From Bryobacterales bacterium (lineage in GTDB: Bacteria > Acidobacteriota > Terriglobia > Bryobacterales > Bryobacteraceae), in NCBI GenBank assembly GCA_003132905.1, contig PKZC01000413.1:16921-39374 (forward strand): 22,454 bases of DNA, given 5' to 3'. Positions 7,651 to 15,300 of the stretch are shown one piece after another. Position numbers and translations under genes: made by a program. The notes under the pieces were generated by a model. That model was not told the DNA's origin, did no database searches, and saw nothing but the letters and a program-made list of their open reading frames with translations. Numbering within the stretch: position 1 is the stretch's first letter; each line of letters begins with the position of its first letter.

Positions 7651-8514
7651 TTAGCCCTCCTTGGGATTAGTGTTTAGGTCGCCGTATGCTGACGTTGTCT
7701 GTCTTAAAAGGTCGAAATCAGGGGTTCGGAGGTCAACTGTTGTATGGCGTGTCCACTGCACAATTCCTTGTAGGACTGAATCAAAATGTTGACACGCAGA
7801 AATGTCAGGTGTTCCGTCAGTCAACTTGAGGTAGCGGGCGTTAGAGCGGAGCTTACTCAGTGATTGGTTTGCGCCATTCCATCGGTCAAAGACGACATAA
7901 CGATGTCGAACGCCCCCATCCTGCTCCATAAACCGAAGCCAGTCCGCACGTTGTGCTTGAACTTTGTATTTAGGTGCGTGAAATTCCCCCAGAAGTTTAG
8001 CGGAACAGCCGAATGCTTCAATGTTAACGACCACAACCGGATACTCCTCCTGGAAGTGTTCATCGAGAGTATCCCACCGAACGAACCGTTCTACTTCGTC
8101 GGGAGCAAGTTGTACTATTGACCGTTCAATTCTAGCGACGTTTGTGATGTTGCTCAGACGGCCGCATTTTGGCAAATGGGTAAAATCTGTTTCTGCGTCA
8201 TAAGTTTCTTGAGTTGTGTGTATTAGCGCGCGAGCAGATATGTAGACGGCTGGCACGCAATAGACTTGCCGCGAATTGTTTTTAATGTCGACGCGGGTTT
8301 CAAAGACTATAGTCCTCGACTCTTCTATCGGCAGACGTTTTGTTGCAAAGACGCGAACATGAACATCAATATTGAGCGATACTTCAGTCCTGGCGGTTCG
8401 CTCTTGTATATCAAACCAACGTAATCGTCTGCCCACCAGCACGGTAATCAGCGCGGAGGCCAAGCTGCTTATCAGTACCAGTAATCCGTTGGTAATGTTT
8501 GAGATTTGTATCAC
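7651..8514 (-). CDS. Membrane-anchored protein of unknown function (287 aa), island cargo
   Basis: The product starts at GTG 8514, since a stop lies shortly upstream in frame. Residues about 8-28 form one membrane helix (ITNGLLVLISSLASALITVLVG), followed by a basic cluster GRRLRW. The remaining 250 residues are soluble, rich in strands at first (EVSLNIDVHVRVF, IVFETRVDIKNNSRQVYCVPAVYI), then mixed. I recognise no family and see no enzyme motif. It is the largest gene in the island besides the recombinase and lies next to the tRNA, where cargo is common, so an accessory or defence-type role is possible but unproven. A 7-bp inverted repeat overlaps the start codon. No good ribosome-binding site is seen. 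Confidence 0.65.
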   Translation of the reverse strand: MIQISNITNGLLVLISSLASALITVLVGRRLRWFDIQERTARTEVSLNIDVHVRVFATKRLPIEESRTIVFETRVDIKNNSRQVYCVPAVYISARALIHTTQETYDAETDFTHLPKCGRLSNITNVARIERSIVQLAPDEVERFVRWDTLDEHFQEEYPVVVVNIEAFGCSAKLLGEFHAPKYKVQAQRADWLRFMEQDGGVRHRYVVFDRWNGANQSLSKLRSNARYLKLTDGTPDISACQHFDSVLQGIVQWTRHTTVDLRTPDFDLLRQTTSAYGDLNTNPKEG

Positions 8515-8525
8515 AACAGATACAA
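8506..8525. promoter_or_regulatory. Inverted repeat across the start of the 287-aa gene
   Basis: TTGTATC (8506-8512) and GATACAA (8519-8525) form a perfect 7-bp inverted repeat with a 6-bp spacer. It covers the GTG start codon. It could be an operator or an mRNA hairpin that hides the start. Confidence 0.35.
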
Positions 8526-8613
8526 TCTCATATCATCTCTCGCCTTCCACCGCAAGTAGAGACTTACATGGGCGCCCCTAATATGGGTCCGCTAGCAGCG
8601 TAGCGACACTACC

Positions 8614-8632
8614 GTAGTCAATTTTGTAGCTG
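8614..8632. repeat. Second copy of the island-end motif
   Basis: GTAGTCAATTTTGTAGCTG matches 4634-4652 at 17 of 19 positions in the same orientation. It lies 95 bp inside the tRNA-side att copy; its partner lies 87 bp inside the distal att copy. The near-equal distances suggest a site used by the element. Confidence 0.45.
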
Positions 8633-8727
8633 CCGCTGCATCCGAGGCCAACTGGAAGCAATAGGATGCACCAATGGCGCGGAGAATGGCAACCGCGGCC
8701 ATTGCAATGGTAGGAGTTGTTTGGGAG

Positions 8728-8772
8728 TGGTAGGCGCGGCTGGACTCGAACCAGCGACCACCTGCTTAGAAG
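8728..8772 (-). repeat. tRNA-proximal att site of the island
   Basis: This is the other copy of the 45-bp repeat and forms the 3' part of the intact tRNA-Arg gene, so tRNA function is kept after integration. Crossover must have happened somewhere in these 45 bp. Confidence 0.88.
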
Positions 8773-8804
8773 GCAGGTGCTCTATCCACCTGAGCTACGC
8801 GCCC
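8728..8804 (-). tRNA. tRNA-Arg (anticodon UCU)
   Basis: Read on the minus strand, the gene folds as a full cloverleaf. The acceptor GGGCGCG (8804-8798) pairs with CGCGCCT, with a G-U closing pair. The D-stem is GCTC/GAGC. The anticodon stem CCTGC/GCAGG holds loop CTTCTAA (anticodon TCT). The T-stem is GCTGG/CCAGC with loop TTCGAGT, and CCA is encoded. The mature tRNA without CCA is 74 bases. It reads AGA codons. It is the integration target of the island, whose distal end carries a copy of its 3' half. Confidence 0.95.
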
Positions 8805-9242
8805 GCGTCTGACTCTTCATTGATCCTAAACCACTTCTTAGCTCGCCGCACTCCGCGACGAGGTACAAAACGAAGAAAACCAACACGACCGTGGCAGACC
8901 CGTGACAAAACCCATGGGTTGGTTCTCGCCGTGTCAAAAATCGGCTGGTTTTCGTTCGCCATCCGGTTCAGCTTCCGCAGCGCTTCCCGCTTCATCCCAG
9001 TTTCATCTGCGAATACTTCTTAAACACCTGGCGACAAATTTGCCATCCTGCCAGTGAGTCCAGCGGCGAACGGATTCCGTACACTACACTTATAGAGTTT
9101 AGGAACTAACCGAGCGGTGTCAATCTCGCTGAGGAGTTAGAACTTTGTAGGTACCAGGACGGCCAAGGATTGTTTTTGCCTACTTATATGATAGACTAAG
9201 TTCATAGTTTCCCCCGGTGCTTTGAAACCCAGGGCTTAGAAC
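8805..9242. other. Intergenic region upstream of tRNA-Arg and the Rrf2 gene
   Basis: About 440 bp with no supported gene. It should hold the tRNA promoter (minus strand) and the promoter of the Rrf2-family gene (plus strand). TATGAT at about 9186-9191 is a possible -10 box for the latter, but I see no convincing -35 partner and no clear palindromic operator. Confidence 0.4.
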
Positions 9243-9713
9243 ATGCGAACCATCTCGAAACGCACCCAATATGGCCTCAAGGCGGTGATTGCCCTGGCGC
9301 GGCGCTATGGGGAAGGACCTGTGCTCATCGCGACTCTGGCCACCGAGGAGACGATTCCGGTCAAGTTTCTGGAGGGAATTCTGCTCGACCTGAAAAGCTG
9401 CGGCCTGCTCGATAGCAAGAAGGGCAAAGGCGGGGGATATCAACTGAGCCGTCCTCCTTCCACTATTACCATCGGCTCCATAATCCGGCTGCTGGAAGGT
9501 CCGCTCGCGCCGCTGCCCTGTGCCAGCGAAACGGCATTCAGGGCCTGCGAAGAGTGCCACGATATAGAACATTGCGCCACACGTATCATCATGCGTCCGG
9601 TGCGCGATGCCATTGCCAACGTGCTTGACAAAACAACACTGGCGGACTTGATCCGTCAAGTGGAGACAGCGAAGCTAGAGCACAGCCGGCAGCCCCTGAT
9701 GTATCACATCTGA
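9243..9713 (+). CDS. Rrf2-family transcriptional regulator, probable Fe-S sensor
   Basis: 156 residues. The N-terminal winged helix is typical of Rrf2: TISKRTQYGLKAVIALA (3-19), IPVKFLEGILLDLKSCGLL (38-56), and the wing GKGGGYQLSRPPSTITIG (61-78). The C-terminal half carries Cys93, Cys102, Cys105 and Cys111. Rrf2 proteins such as IscR, NsrR and RirA hold a 2Fe-2S or 4Fe-4S cluster with three cysteines here; the C-x5-C pair 105-111 fits, and one cysteine is extra. It probably senses iron-sulfur or sulfur status and controls transcription. It converges on the cysteine desulfurase-encapsulin operon, with only 23 bp between the stop codons, so that operon is its likely target. ATG 9243 has AGGG 9 bases upstream. 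Confidence 0.88.
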   Translation: MRTISKRTQYGLKAVIALARRYGEGPVLIATLATEETIPVKFLEGILLDLKSCGLLDSKKGKGGGYQLSRPPSTITIGSIIRLLEGPLAPLPCASETAFRACEECHDIEHCATRIIMRPVRDAIANVLDKTTLADLIRQVETAKLEHSRQPLMYHI

Positions 9714-9738
9714 TCTTTCGTACCACATCTGATCTTTC
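9701..9738. repeat. 19-bp tandem duplication over the convergent stop codons
   Basis: Units at 9701-9719 and 9720-9738 (GTATCACATCTGATCTTTC and GTACCACATCTGATCTTTC) differ at one base. The first unit contains the TGA of the Rrf2 gene. The second runs into the stop of the desulfurase gene on the other strand. It looks like a slipped-strand duplication. Confidence 0.85.
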
Positions 9739-11299
9739 AAAGTTTCGGGCGCACCGCCGCGATTCGCCCGAGGGCCGTAATCAGCCGGTCAATATCTTCG
9801 CAGGTGTTGTAGAACGCGAGCGACGGCCGCACCGTGCTCTCCACTCCGAAGCGTCTCAGGATGGGTTGCGCGCAGTGGTGTCCGGCACGAACAGCGATGC
9901 CTTCGCGATTCAGCGCGCTGCCGATGTCTTCGGTCTTCTGGCCATCGATCACAAATGAGAGCACGCCGGCTTTCTCGGGCGCGGTGCCGATCAGCCTTAG
10001 GCCGGGGATATCTTTCAGCAACCGCGTCGCATAGATCAATAACTGATGTTCGTACTCTTCGATCTTGGGCAGCCCGATCTTCGTCACGTAATCGAGCGCC
10101 GCGCCCAAGCCAACCGCATCCGCGATGTTTCCCGTGCCGGCTTCGAATCTTCCAGGAGCGGGCTGGAACAACGAGCGCTCGAACGTGACATCCGTAATCA
10201 TGTTGCCACCGCCTTGCCAGGGTGGCGCCTGGTTGAGCAGCGCTTCTTTGCCGTACAGCACGCCGATCCCAGTGGGCGCGAAAATCTTGTGCCCAGACAG
10301 CACGAACCAGTCGGGATTCAGGTCTTGAACGTTCACCGGCATATGCGAGACCGATTGCGCGCCGTCCAGCAAAACCTTCGCTCCCACCGCGTGCGCCGAT
10401 TCGATCATCTGCCTGGCCGGCGTGACGGTTCCGAGCGCGTTCGATACCTGCGGAAACGCGACCAGCCTGGTTTTCGAGCCGAGCAGCTTGGTGTATTCGT
10501 CGAGCAGGATTTGGCCGTTATCATCCACCGGCGCTACTCGCAGACGCGCGCCCTTTTCGTTCGCCAGCTGCTGCCACGGCACGATGTTTGCGTGGTGCTC
10601 TAGCCAGGTGATCACGATCTCATCGTCTTTGCCGATGAACTGGCGGCCCCAGCTCTGCGCGACCAGATTGATGGCCTTTGTCGCGCCCCGCACAAAGACA
10701 ATTTCCTTCACCGAGGACGCATTCAGAAAGCCGCGTACCTTCTCGCGAGCTGCCTCATAGGCGTCCGTGGCGCGAGCGGCCAGTTCATGCGCCGCACGAT
10801 GGATGTTCGAGTTCTCGTGCTCGTAGAAATACTTCAGCCGGTCGATCACCGCCTGGGGCTTTTGGGTTGTAGCCGCGTTATCGAGCCAAACCAGTGGCCG
10901 GCCATTGACGAGTTCGCGCAGAATCGGGAAGTCCTGGCGGATCAGGCCGACGTCGAAGGGAGCCCCGAATGGTGCGGAGGAAGGGGTGGGAGTCGTTTGC
11001 GCCCACTGCGGCGCGGCACCCCAGCCCTGCGGCGCTTCCGTCTTTGTCGCAGCATCTGTCGCGGCCGACCACAACGATTCGAGGACAGCCTTCAATTCTG
11101 CTTCGCCGGGCATACTGACAGGAAACGCAGCAGTGCGGCCCAACGGAACTCCGCTCTCCCAATCGGGCGCCGGCGGCGAGGACGGCAGAGTTTGCGCCGC
11201 GAGTTCCTGTTTTCCGGGCCATTCCTGAAAGTACTGATTCGCCAGCCGCGTTAGCGCATCCAGATCGGGCTGCCCGAAACCGCTACCACTTGTACTCAT
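9737..11299 (-). CDS. Encapsulin cargo cysteine desulfurase (SufS type, family 2A encapsulin system)
   Basis: 520 residues from ATG 11299. An in-frame ATG at 11332 would add 11 odd residues inside the shell gene. Residues about 115-520 are a class-II (SufS) PLP-dependent cysteine desulfurase: GRPLVWLDNAATTQKP (133-148), EHHAN (234-238), LSGHK with PLP lysine Lys338, and RAGHHCAQP with catalytic Cys476. It converts cysteine to alanine and takes up sulfur as a persulfide. The first 115 residues are extra compared with about 400-residue SufS: a short helix (PDLDALTRLANQYF), Pro/Ala-rich linkers and another helix (GEAELKAVLESLWSAA). Such disordered extensions load this enzyme into family 2A encapsulins. 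The gene overlaps the shell gene by 17 bp, so translation is probably coupled and the two products made together. Confidence 0.93.
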   Translation of the reverse strand: MSTSGSGFGQPDLDALTRLANQYFQEWPGKQELAAQTLPSSPPAPDWESGVPLGRTAAFPVSMPGEAELKAVLESLWSAATDAATKTEAPQGWGAAPQWAQTTPTPSSAPFGAPFDVGLIRQDFPILRELVNGRPLVWLDNAATTQKPQAVIDRLKYFYEHENSNIHRAAHELAARATDAYEAAREKVRGFLNASSVKEIVFVRGATKAINLVAQSWGRQFIGKDDEIVITWLEHHANIVPWQQLANEKGARLRVAPVDDNGQILLDEYTKLLGSKTRLVAFPQVSNALGTVTPARQMIESAHAVGAKVLLDGAQSVSHMPVNVQDLNPDWFVLSGHKIFAPTGIGVLYGKEALLNQAPPWQGGGNMITDVTFERSLFQPAPGRFEAGTGNIADAVGLGAALDYVTKIGLPKIEEYEHQLLIYATRLLKDIPGLRLIGTAPEKAGVLSFVIDGQKTEDIGSALNREGIAVRAGHHCAQPILRRFGVESTVRPSLAFYNTCEDIDRLITALGRIAAVRPKL

Positions 11300-12203
11300 G
11301 ATATTTGTTCGTCTCCACGCCTTCCAGTACACCGAGGGCGTCTTCGATCAAAACGGCGAGAGAGCAATAGAGCGATACCAGGTAGGAAGCGATTGCTTTG
11401 GGATTGATTCCCATGAACCGCACCGACAGCCCGGGCGTCTGCTGGCCTGGCAGATTGGGCTGGAACAACCCAACCACGCCTTGCTTTCGTTCGCCCGTAC
11501 GAAGCAGCAGAATATTTGTCTTTCCGTCCTCAAAGGCCAGCTTGTCGGAAGGAAAGAGCGGAAAGCCGCGCCAAGTCAGAAATTGCGATCCGAACATCGA
11601 AATAGTGGGCGGCGGTACGCCCCGGCGCGTACATTCCCTTCCGAAAGCCGCAATCGCGGCAGGATGCGCCAGGAAAAAGCCCGGCTCCTTCCACACCGTA
11701 ACCAGCAATTCATCCAGATCGTCGGGCGTAGGGGCGCCGGTACGTGTCTTTATACGCTGCCTGGACGCCGCATTATGCAGCAAACCATACTCGCGGTTGT
11801 TAATCAGCTCGCTTTCCTGCCGCTCTTTGATGATTTCGATGGTCAGGCGAAGCTGTTCGCTGATCTGGTTATAGGGAACGCTATACAGGTCTGACACGCG
11901 GGTATGAACGTCCACCACGGTGTTGACCGCAGTGAGCATGTACTCGCGCGCGGGCGATTCGTAATCGACGAAAGTTTGCGGCAGCACGCGTTCGTCGCGG
12001 TCCGAACAATCCACAGTTACCTTGGACTCGTCCTTCACGCGGTTCAAACGATAGATACCGGCCTCCACCGGCACCCAGTGCAGCAGGTGCGCGAGCCAGC
12101 GCGGCGTGATCCGCGTCATCTGCGGCGCCGTCTTAGTGGCGTTGGCTAATTGTCTAGCTGCAACGTCGCCTAATGCGGTGTTCACTTCGGGTTCATTCGC
12201 CAT
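11283..12203 (-). CDS. Family 2A encapsulin nanocompartment shell protein (SrpI-like)
   Basis: 306 residues from ATG 12203. The N-terminus, LGDVAARQLANATKTAPQM then ITPRWLAHLLHWVPVEAGIYRLNRV (about 32-56), closely matches the start of SrpI-type shells. Further signs are LPQTFVDYESPAREYMLTAV (74-93), the long helix of the HK97 P-domain (about 112-150), EPGFFLAHPAAIAAFGRECTRRG (173-195) and the A-domain with MFGSQFLTWRGFPLFPSDKL. The HK97-fold subunits are expected to form a 60-subunit icosahedral shell. In Synechococcus elongatus this family encloses a cysteine desulfurase and is induced by sulfur starvation; relatives store sulfur. The desulfurase follows immediately. TATAAT on the minus strand (12231-12236) and AGGAG (12218-12222) precede the start, though the spacing of the latter, 14 bases, is long. 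ATG 12257 in frame is unlikely because it lies upstream of this promoter. Confidence 0.93.
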   Translation of the reverse strand: MANEPEVNTALGDVAARQLANATKTAPQMTRITPRWLAHLLHWVPVEAGIYRLNRVKDESKVTVDCSDRDERVLPQTFVDYESPAREYMLTAVNTVVDVHTRVSDLYSVPYNQISEQLRLTIEIIKERQESELINNREYGLLHNAASRQRIKTRTGAPTPDDLDELLVTVWKEPGFFLAHPAAIAAFGRECTRRGVPPPTISMFGSQFLTWRGFPLFPSDKLAFEDGKTNILLLRTGERKQGVVGLFQPNLPGQQTPGLSVRFMGINPKAIASYLVSLYCSLAVLIEDALGVLEGVETNKYHEYKW

Positions 12204-12217
12204 GTTCAGTATTGGAA

Positions 12218-12243
12218 CTCCTAGTCCTACATTATAGTCGGCT
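12218..12243 (-). promoter_or_regulatory. Probable promoter of the encapsulin operon
   Basis: A perfect TATAAT (12236-12231 on the minus strand) lies 27 bases before the shell start codon, followed by AGGAG. No good -35 box is found at the usual distance. AGTC and GACT arms with a 4-base spacer lie just upstream of the -10 box, a possible activator or repressor site. A weak -35 fits a promoter that needs a regulator. Confidence 0.45.
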
Positions 12244-12288
12244 GACTGATACAGCACCCTTAGGGCGTCCCAAAACTCTACTCAGGCA

Positions 12289-12321
12289 CGGGACCATGCC
12301 AGGGGAGGCGCTCCCGTCCCG
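12289..12321 (-). terminator. Nested hairpin after the TonB receptor gene, probable terminator
   Basis: CGGGAC (12289-12294) pairs with GTCCCG (12316-12321), enclosing GGGAG/CTCCC (12303-12307 and 12311-12315) with a 3-base loop and one 8-base bulge. It sits 7 bp past the receptor stop codon and before the encapsulin promoter, so it would separate the two units. No T-run follows directly, which lowers confidence. Confidence 0.4.
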
Positions 12322-12328
12322 GTACGGA

Positions 12329-15300
12329 TCAGAACCTGAAGTGCAGACCAAGCTGGATGATGCGGGCTTGGTTTCCAGCAGCCAGCGATGTAATTTCGCC
12401 GAACGTCGGGCTGCCCAGACGCGTGTCGGGAAGGGCGAAATTCGGGTGGTTGGTGAGGTTCAAAACCTCAACCCGCAACTGAGCAGCGAACCGCTCCACG
12501 GAGAAATCCTTCAGCAGCGATCCATCCATGCTGAAAAACTTCGGCCCTGTACCAAAAGTGCGGCCCGCATCTCCGAAAGTGTACGCCGCGGGCGCGGCGA
12601 AAGCGCTGGTGTTGAACCATTCCGAGATGGTCTGGGTGCCGGTATCCGGATTGCCCACCACATTTGGCCGCTGACCGTCGGAATAGGAGTTGGTGGTATT
12701 GGTCAACATGAACGGACTAAGAGGTGTGCCGGTGTGGAATTCAACAATGCTTCCGACCGACCACCCCCCAAGGATTTGGTTAAGAAGTCGCGAAGACGGG
12801 CTGAAGAGCTTGCCTCTTCCCACCGGCAGCTCGTAGATGGTACTCGCTACGATGCGGTGGCGGATGTCGTTTCCGGAAAGTCCCCAGTCGCCGCCTTGGT
12901 TATAGTAGTTCGTGAAGGCTCCCGCTCCTCCTGAGATGCCGATGGGATTGCCAAGATCGGCACGCGAACCGAGGTTGTCCAGGAACTTCGAATAAGTGTA
13001 GTTAGCCTTGAACTGCAGACCGGCGGCAAGTCTCTTGTCGATTCCAACGTTCACCCCTTGGTAGTTCGATCTGCCAATGCTGTCTCCCAAAATCTGAACG
13101 TTGCTGAACTGTGGGAAGGGCCGGAGAGACTGAAGATTCCCAGGCCCAAGCAGATTTGTCGGCACCTGGTTGACGCTGATCGGAACCACGGCCGAAAGAT
13201 CATGCCCTAACGTGCCCAGATATCCCACGTCGAGCAACAGGCTTTTCGTGAGCTGGCGCTGGATATCCAGGGTGGTCTGATACAAGTAGCCGGTCTTGCG
13301 ATTCTGGTCGAAAAACTGCACCGCGGTGGTGGGTGACTGGCCTACCGGTACCGCTCCGTAACCGGGCGTAAGATTCGCGCGAGTGGGAGACGACAAGGCT
13401 GGGAAACCATCTGCCAGGATGAACGCCGGCGTAAGGCCATTGTTGGTCGACAAGAAGGTTCCCTGCGTGCTGAATCCCGTGTAGAGAATCACGGGGGCAG
13501 CGAAATCGTACTCACCTGCATAAAGGATGCCGCCACCGCCACGGATTACCCAGTTCTCACCGGGTTTCCAGGCGAAGCCGACTCGAGGGCCCACATTACT
13601 CAGATCCCAATTATGAGCGTACTGGCTTTGGCCATTGATGCCCGAAAATGTGATTACACCGGGGGTTCCTGATACGGGATTGATTTCAGTCGGATTGAAT
13701 CCGTTTTGGTGGCCCACGATATCGCGTCGCGGGCTGTCAACGTCATAGCGCAATCCCAAGTTCAGCGTAAGGTTGGAGGTTACCTTCCAGTCATCCTGGA
13801 CATAACCTGCATACGAATCGATGCGCGAGTGCAGCGGATAAGTGGCCAACACCGAACCTTGATTCACCCAGCCGAGCAGTAGGGAAGCGACACTGTTTCC
13901 CGTCGCCTGATTGTTAAAGGTGAGCGCCCCGCCGGCTTGGTTCAAGTACAGGTCGCCGTCCTTCCCATAGCGATAGTCGACGCCAAATTTGATCTGGTGC
14001 GCGCCAACAACCTTGGTATAGTTGTCGGCCAATTGGTGGGCTTCGACCGGGGTCTGCAGGCGCTCCTGGCCATTCGAGCAGGATGTGCAGCCGATGGAGG
14101 CGAGACCGTTGACGGTGACCGAAGGGAAGAAGTTCGGATTCGCGCCAGTGAGGCCGATTTTCGAATCGAGCTCGGTGTTCGCGCCCGCCGAGATGCTCAA
14201 AGTCTGCCGGCGGCTGAGGGTCAGACGCAGCTCGTTGAACGCACTGCTCGAGATATTGCGAACCCAGGTGACGCTGCCGTTGTAGTAGTAATTGTGAATC
14301 AGGTCGCCGAAGTTATCGGTGCCTGCCGTAGGATAGATCGATGCCGTTACCGTGTGATCCGGCTGCCCCAGAAAACGCCCGTAGATTCGATTCGTATCGT
14401 TGAAGGTATGATCGATTCTCGCGACGTAATTGTTCACCACTGTCGTGGCGGGGTCGTTGGCGACAAAATTGACGCCGCCGGAAGCCCCGGTAATGTTCGG
14501 CGCCGGATAAAACGCCGCCAACTTGGCGCCGACGGGATCGAACATGCTAGCCGGAATAATGTTGTTCGGAAACGGCTTGCCGGTGAATGGGTTGGTGATG
14601 GTTTTTTGGCCGGCAAAGTTTCCTTCCAGTTCCGCGGTTGTAGGGACAACGAGATTCTGTGTGGTTGCGAGAATCTGACGCCGGCCCTCATAGTTGAAGA
14701 AGAACCATGTCTTGTTCTTCCGTATTGGGCCTCCTATGCTGGCGCCGAACAGATTGTAATGCAGGATCGGCAGGGATTTTGCAAAGTACGTGTTTGCATC
14801 CAGGTCTGTGTTGCGGAAATACTCATAGGCCGATCCGTGAAATTCGTTGGTGCCAGACCGGGTGGTCATCTGAATCACGCCACCGCCGGACCGTCCCAGC
14901 TCCGCTGCGTATTGACTCATGTTCACGTTGAACTCCTGCATAGCCTCTACCGGCGGATCGAAATATAAGTCTGGAGTGCCCATGCCCACGTTTTGGACCG
15001 TGCCTCCGTCGATGTAGTAGTTGGTGTTATCTCCACGTCCACCGGCGATCGCAAAGGTGGCGCTCGATCCGCTGTTGGTCTGCACAATGAAGCCATTGAG
15101 TCGCGTCAATTGTTGAGATCGCCGATCGATGAGGGGCATGTCCGTGATGGTCTCGTTCGTCACCACGTGCGAGATGGCCGACGAATCGGTCTGCAACTGC
15201 GCTACTGTGGCCTCCACGTTCACTTGCTGCGAGACCTCGCCCACGGTAAGGTTCACATCCACATTGCTGACTTGCCCGGTCTCAACCTTAATTCCCTTGT

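Larger units (their letters stand above)
4502..8772. mobile_element. 4.2-kb integrated genomic island in tRNA-Arg(UCU)
   Basis: The boundaries are given by a 45-bp exact direct repeat. One copy is the 3' part of the intact tRNA-Arg gene (8728-8772); the other is a detached copy at 4502-4546. This is the usual scar of site-specific integration into a tRNA gene, which leaves one full tRNA and one truncated 3' end. Between the copies lie a large serine recombinase, a 68-residue protein, 90- and 56-residue membrane proteins and a 287-residue protein, all on the minus strand, with long non-coding spacers. The 7.3-8.6 kb part looks more AT-rich than the neighbouring chromosome. No replication, transfer or phage structural gene is seen, so the element is probably integrative only, or mobilised with help. 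Confidence 0.8.

Noticed and set aside
8721..9023. Plus-strand frame beginning MGVVGAAGLEPATTCLEGRC
   Set aside because: This is the well-known false protein made by reading through the antisense of a tRNA gene; the tRNA-Arg at 8728-8804 explains it.
12204..12257. Longer N-terminus for the encapsulin shell
   Set aside because: The extra 18 residues lie across the TATAAT box and do not match the family; the start at 12203 gives the typical SrpI-like beginning.
13937..14968. 343-residue open frame opposite the TonB receptor gene
   Set aside because: Long antisense frame caused by GC-rich codon bias; the receptor on the other strand has clear domains throughout.
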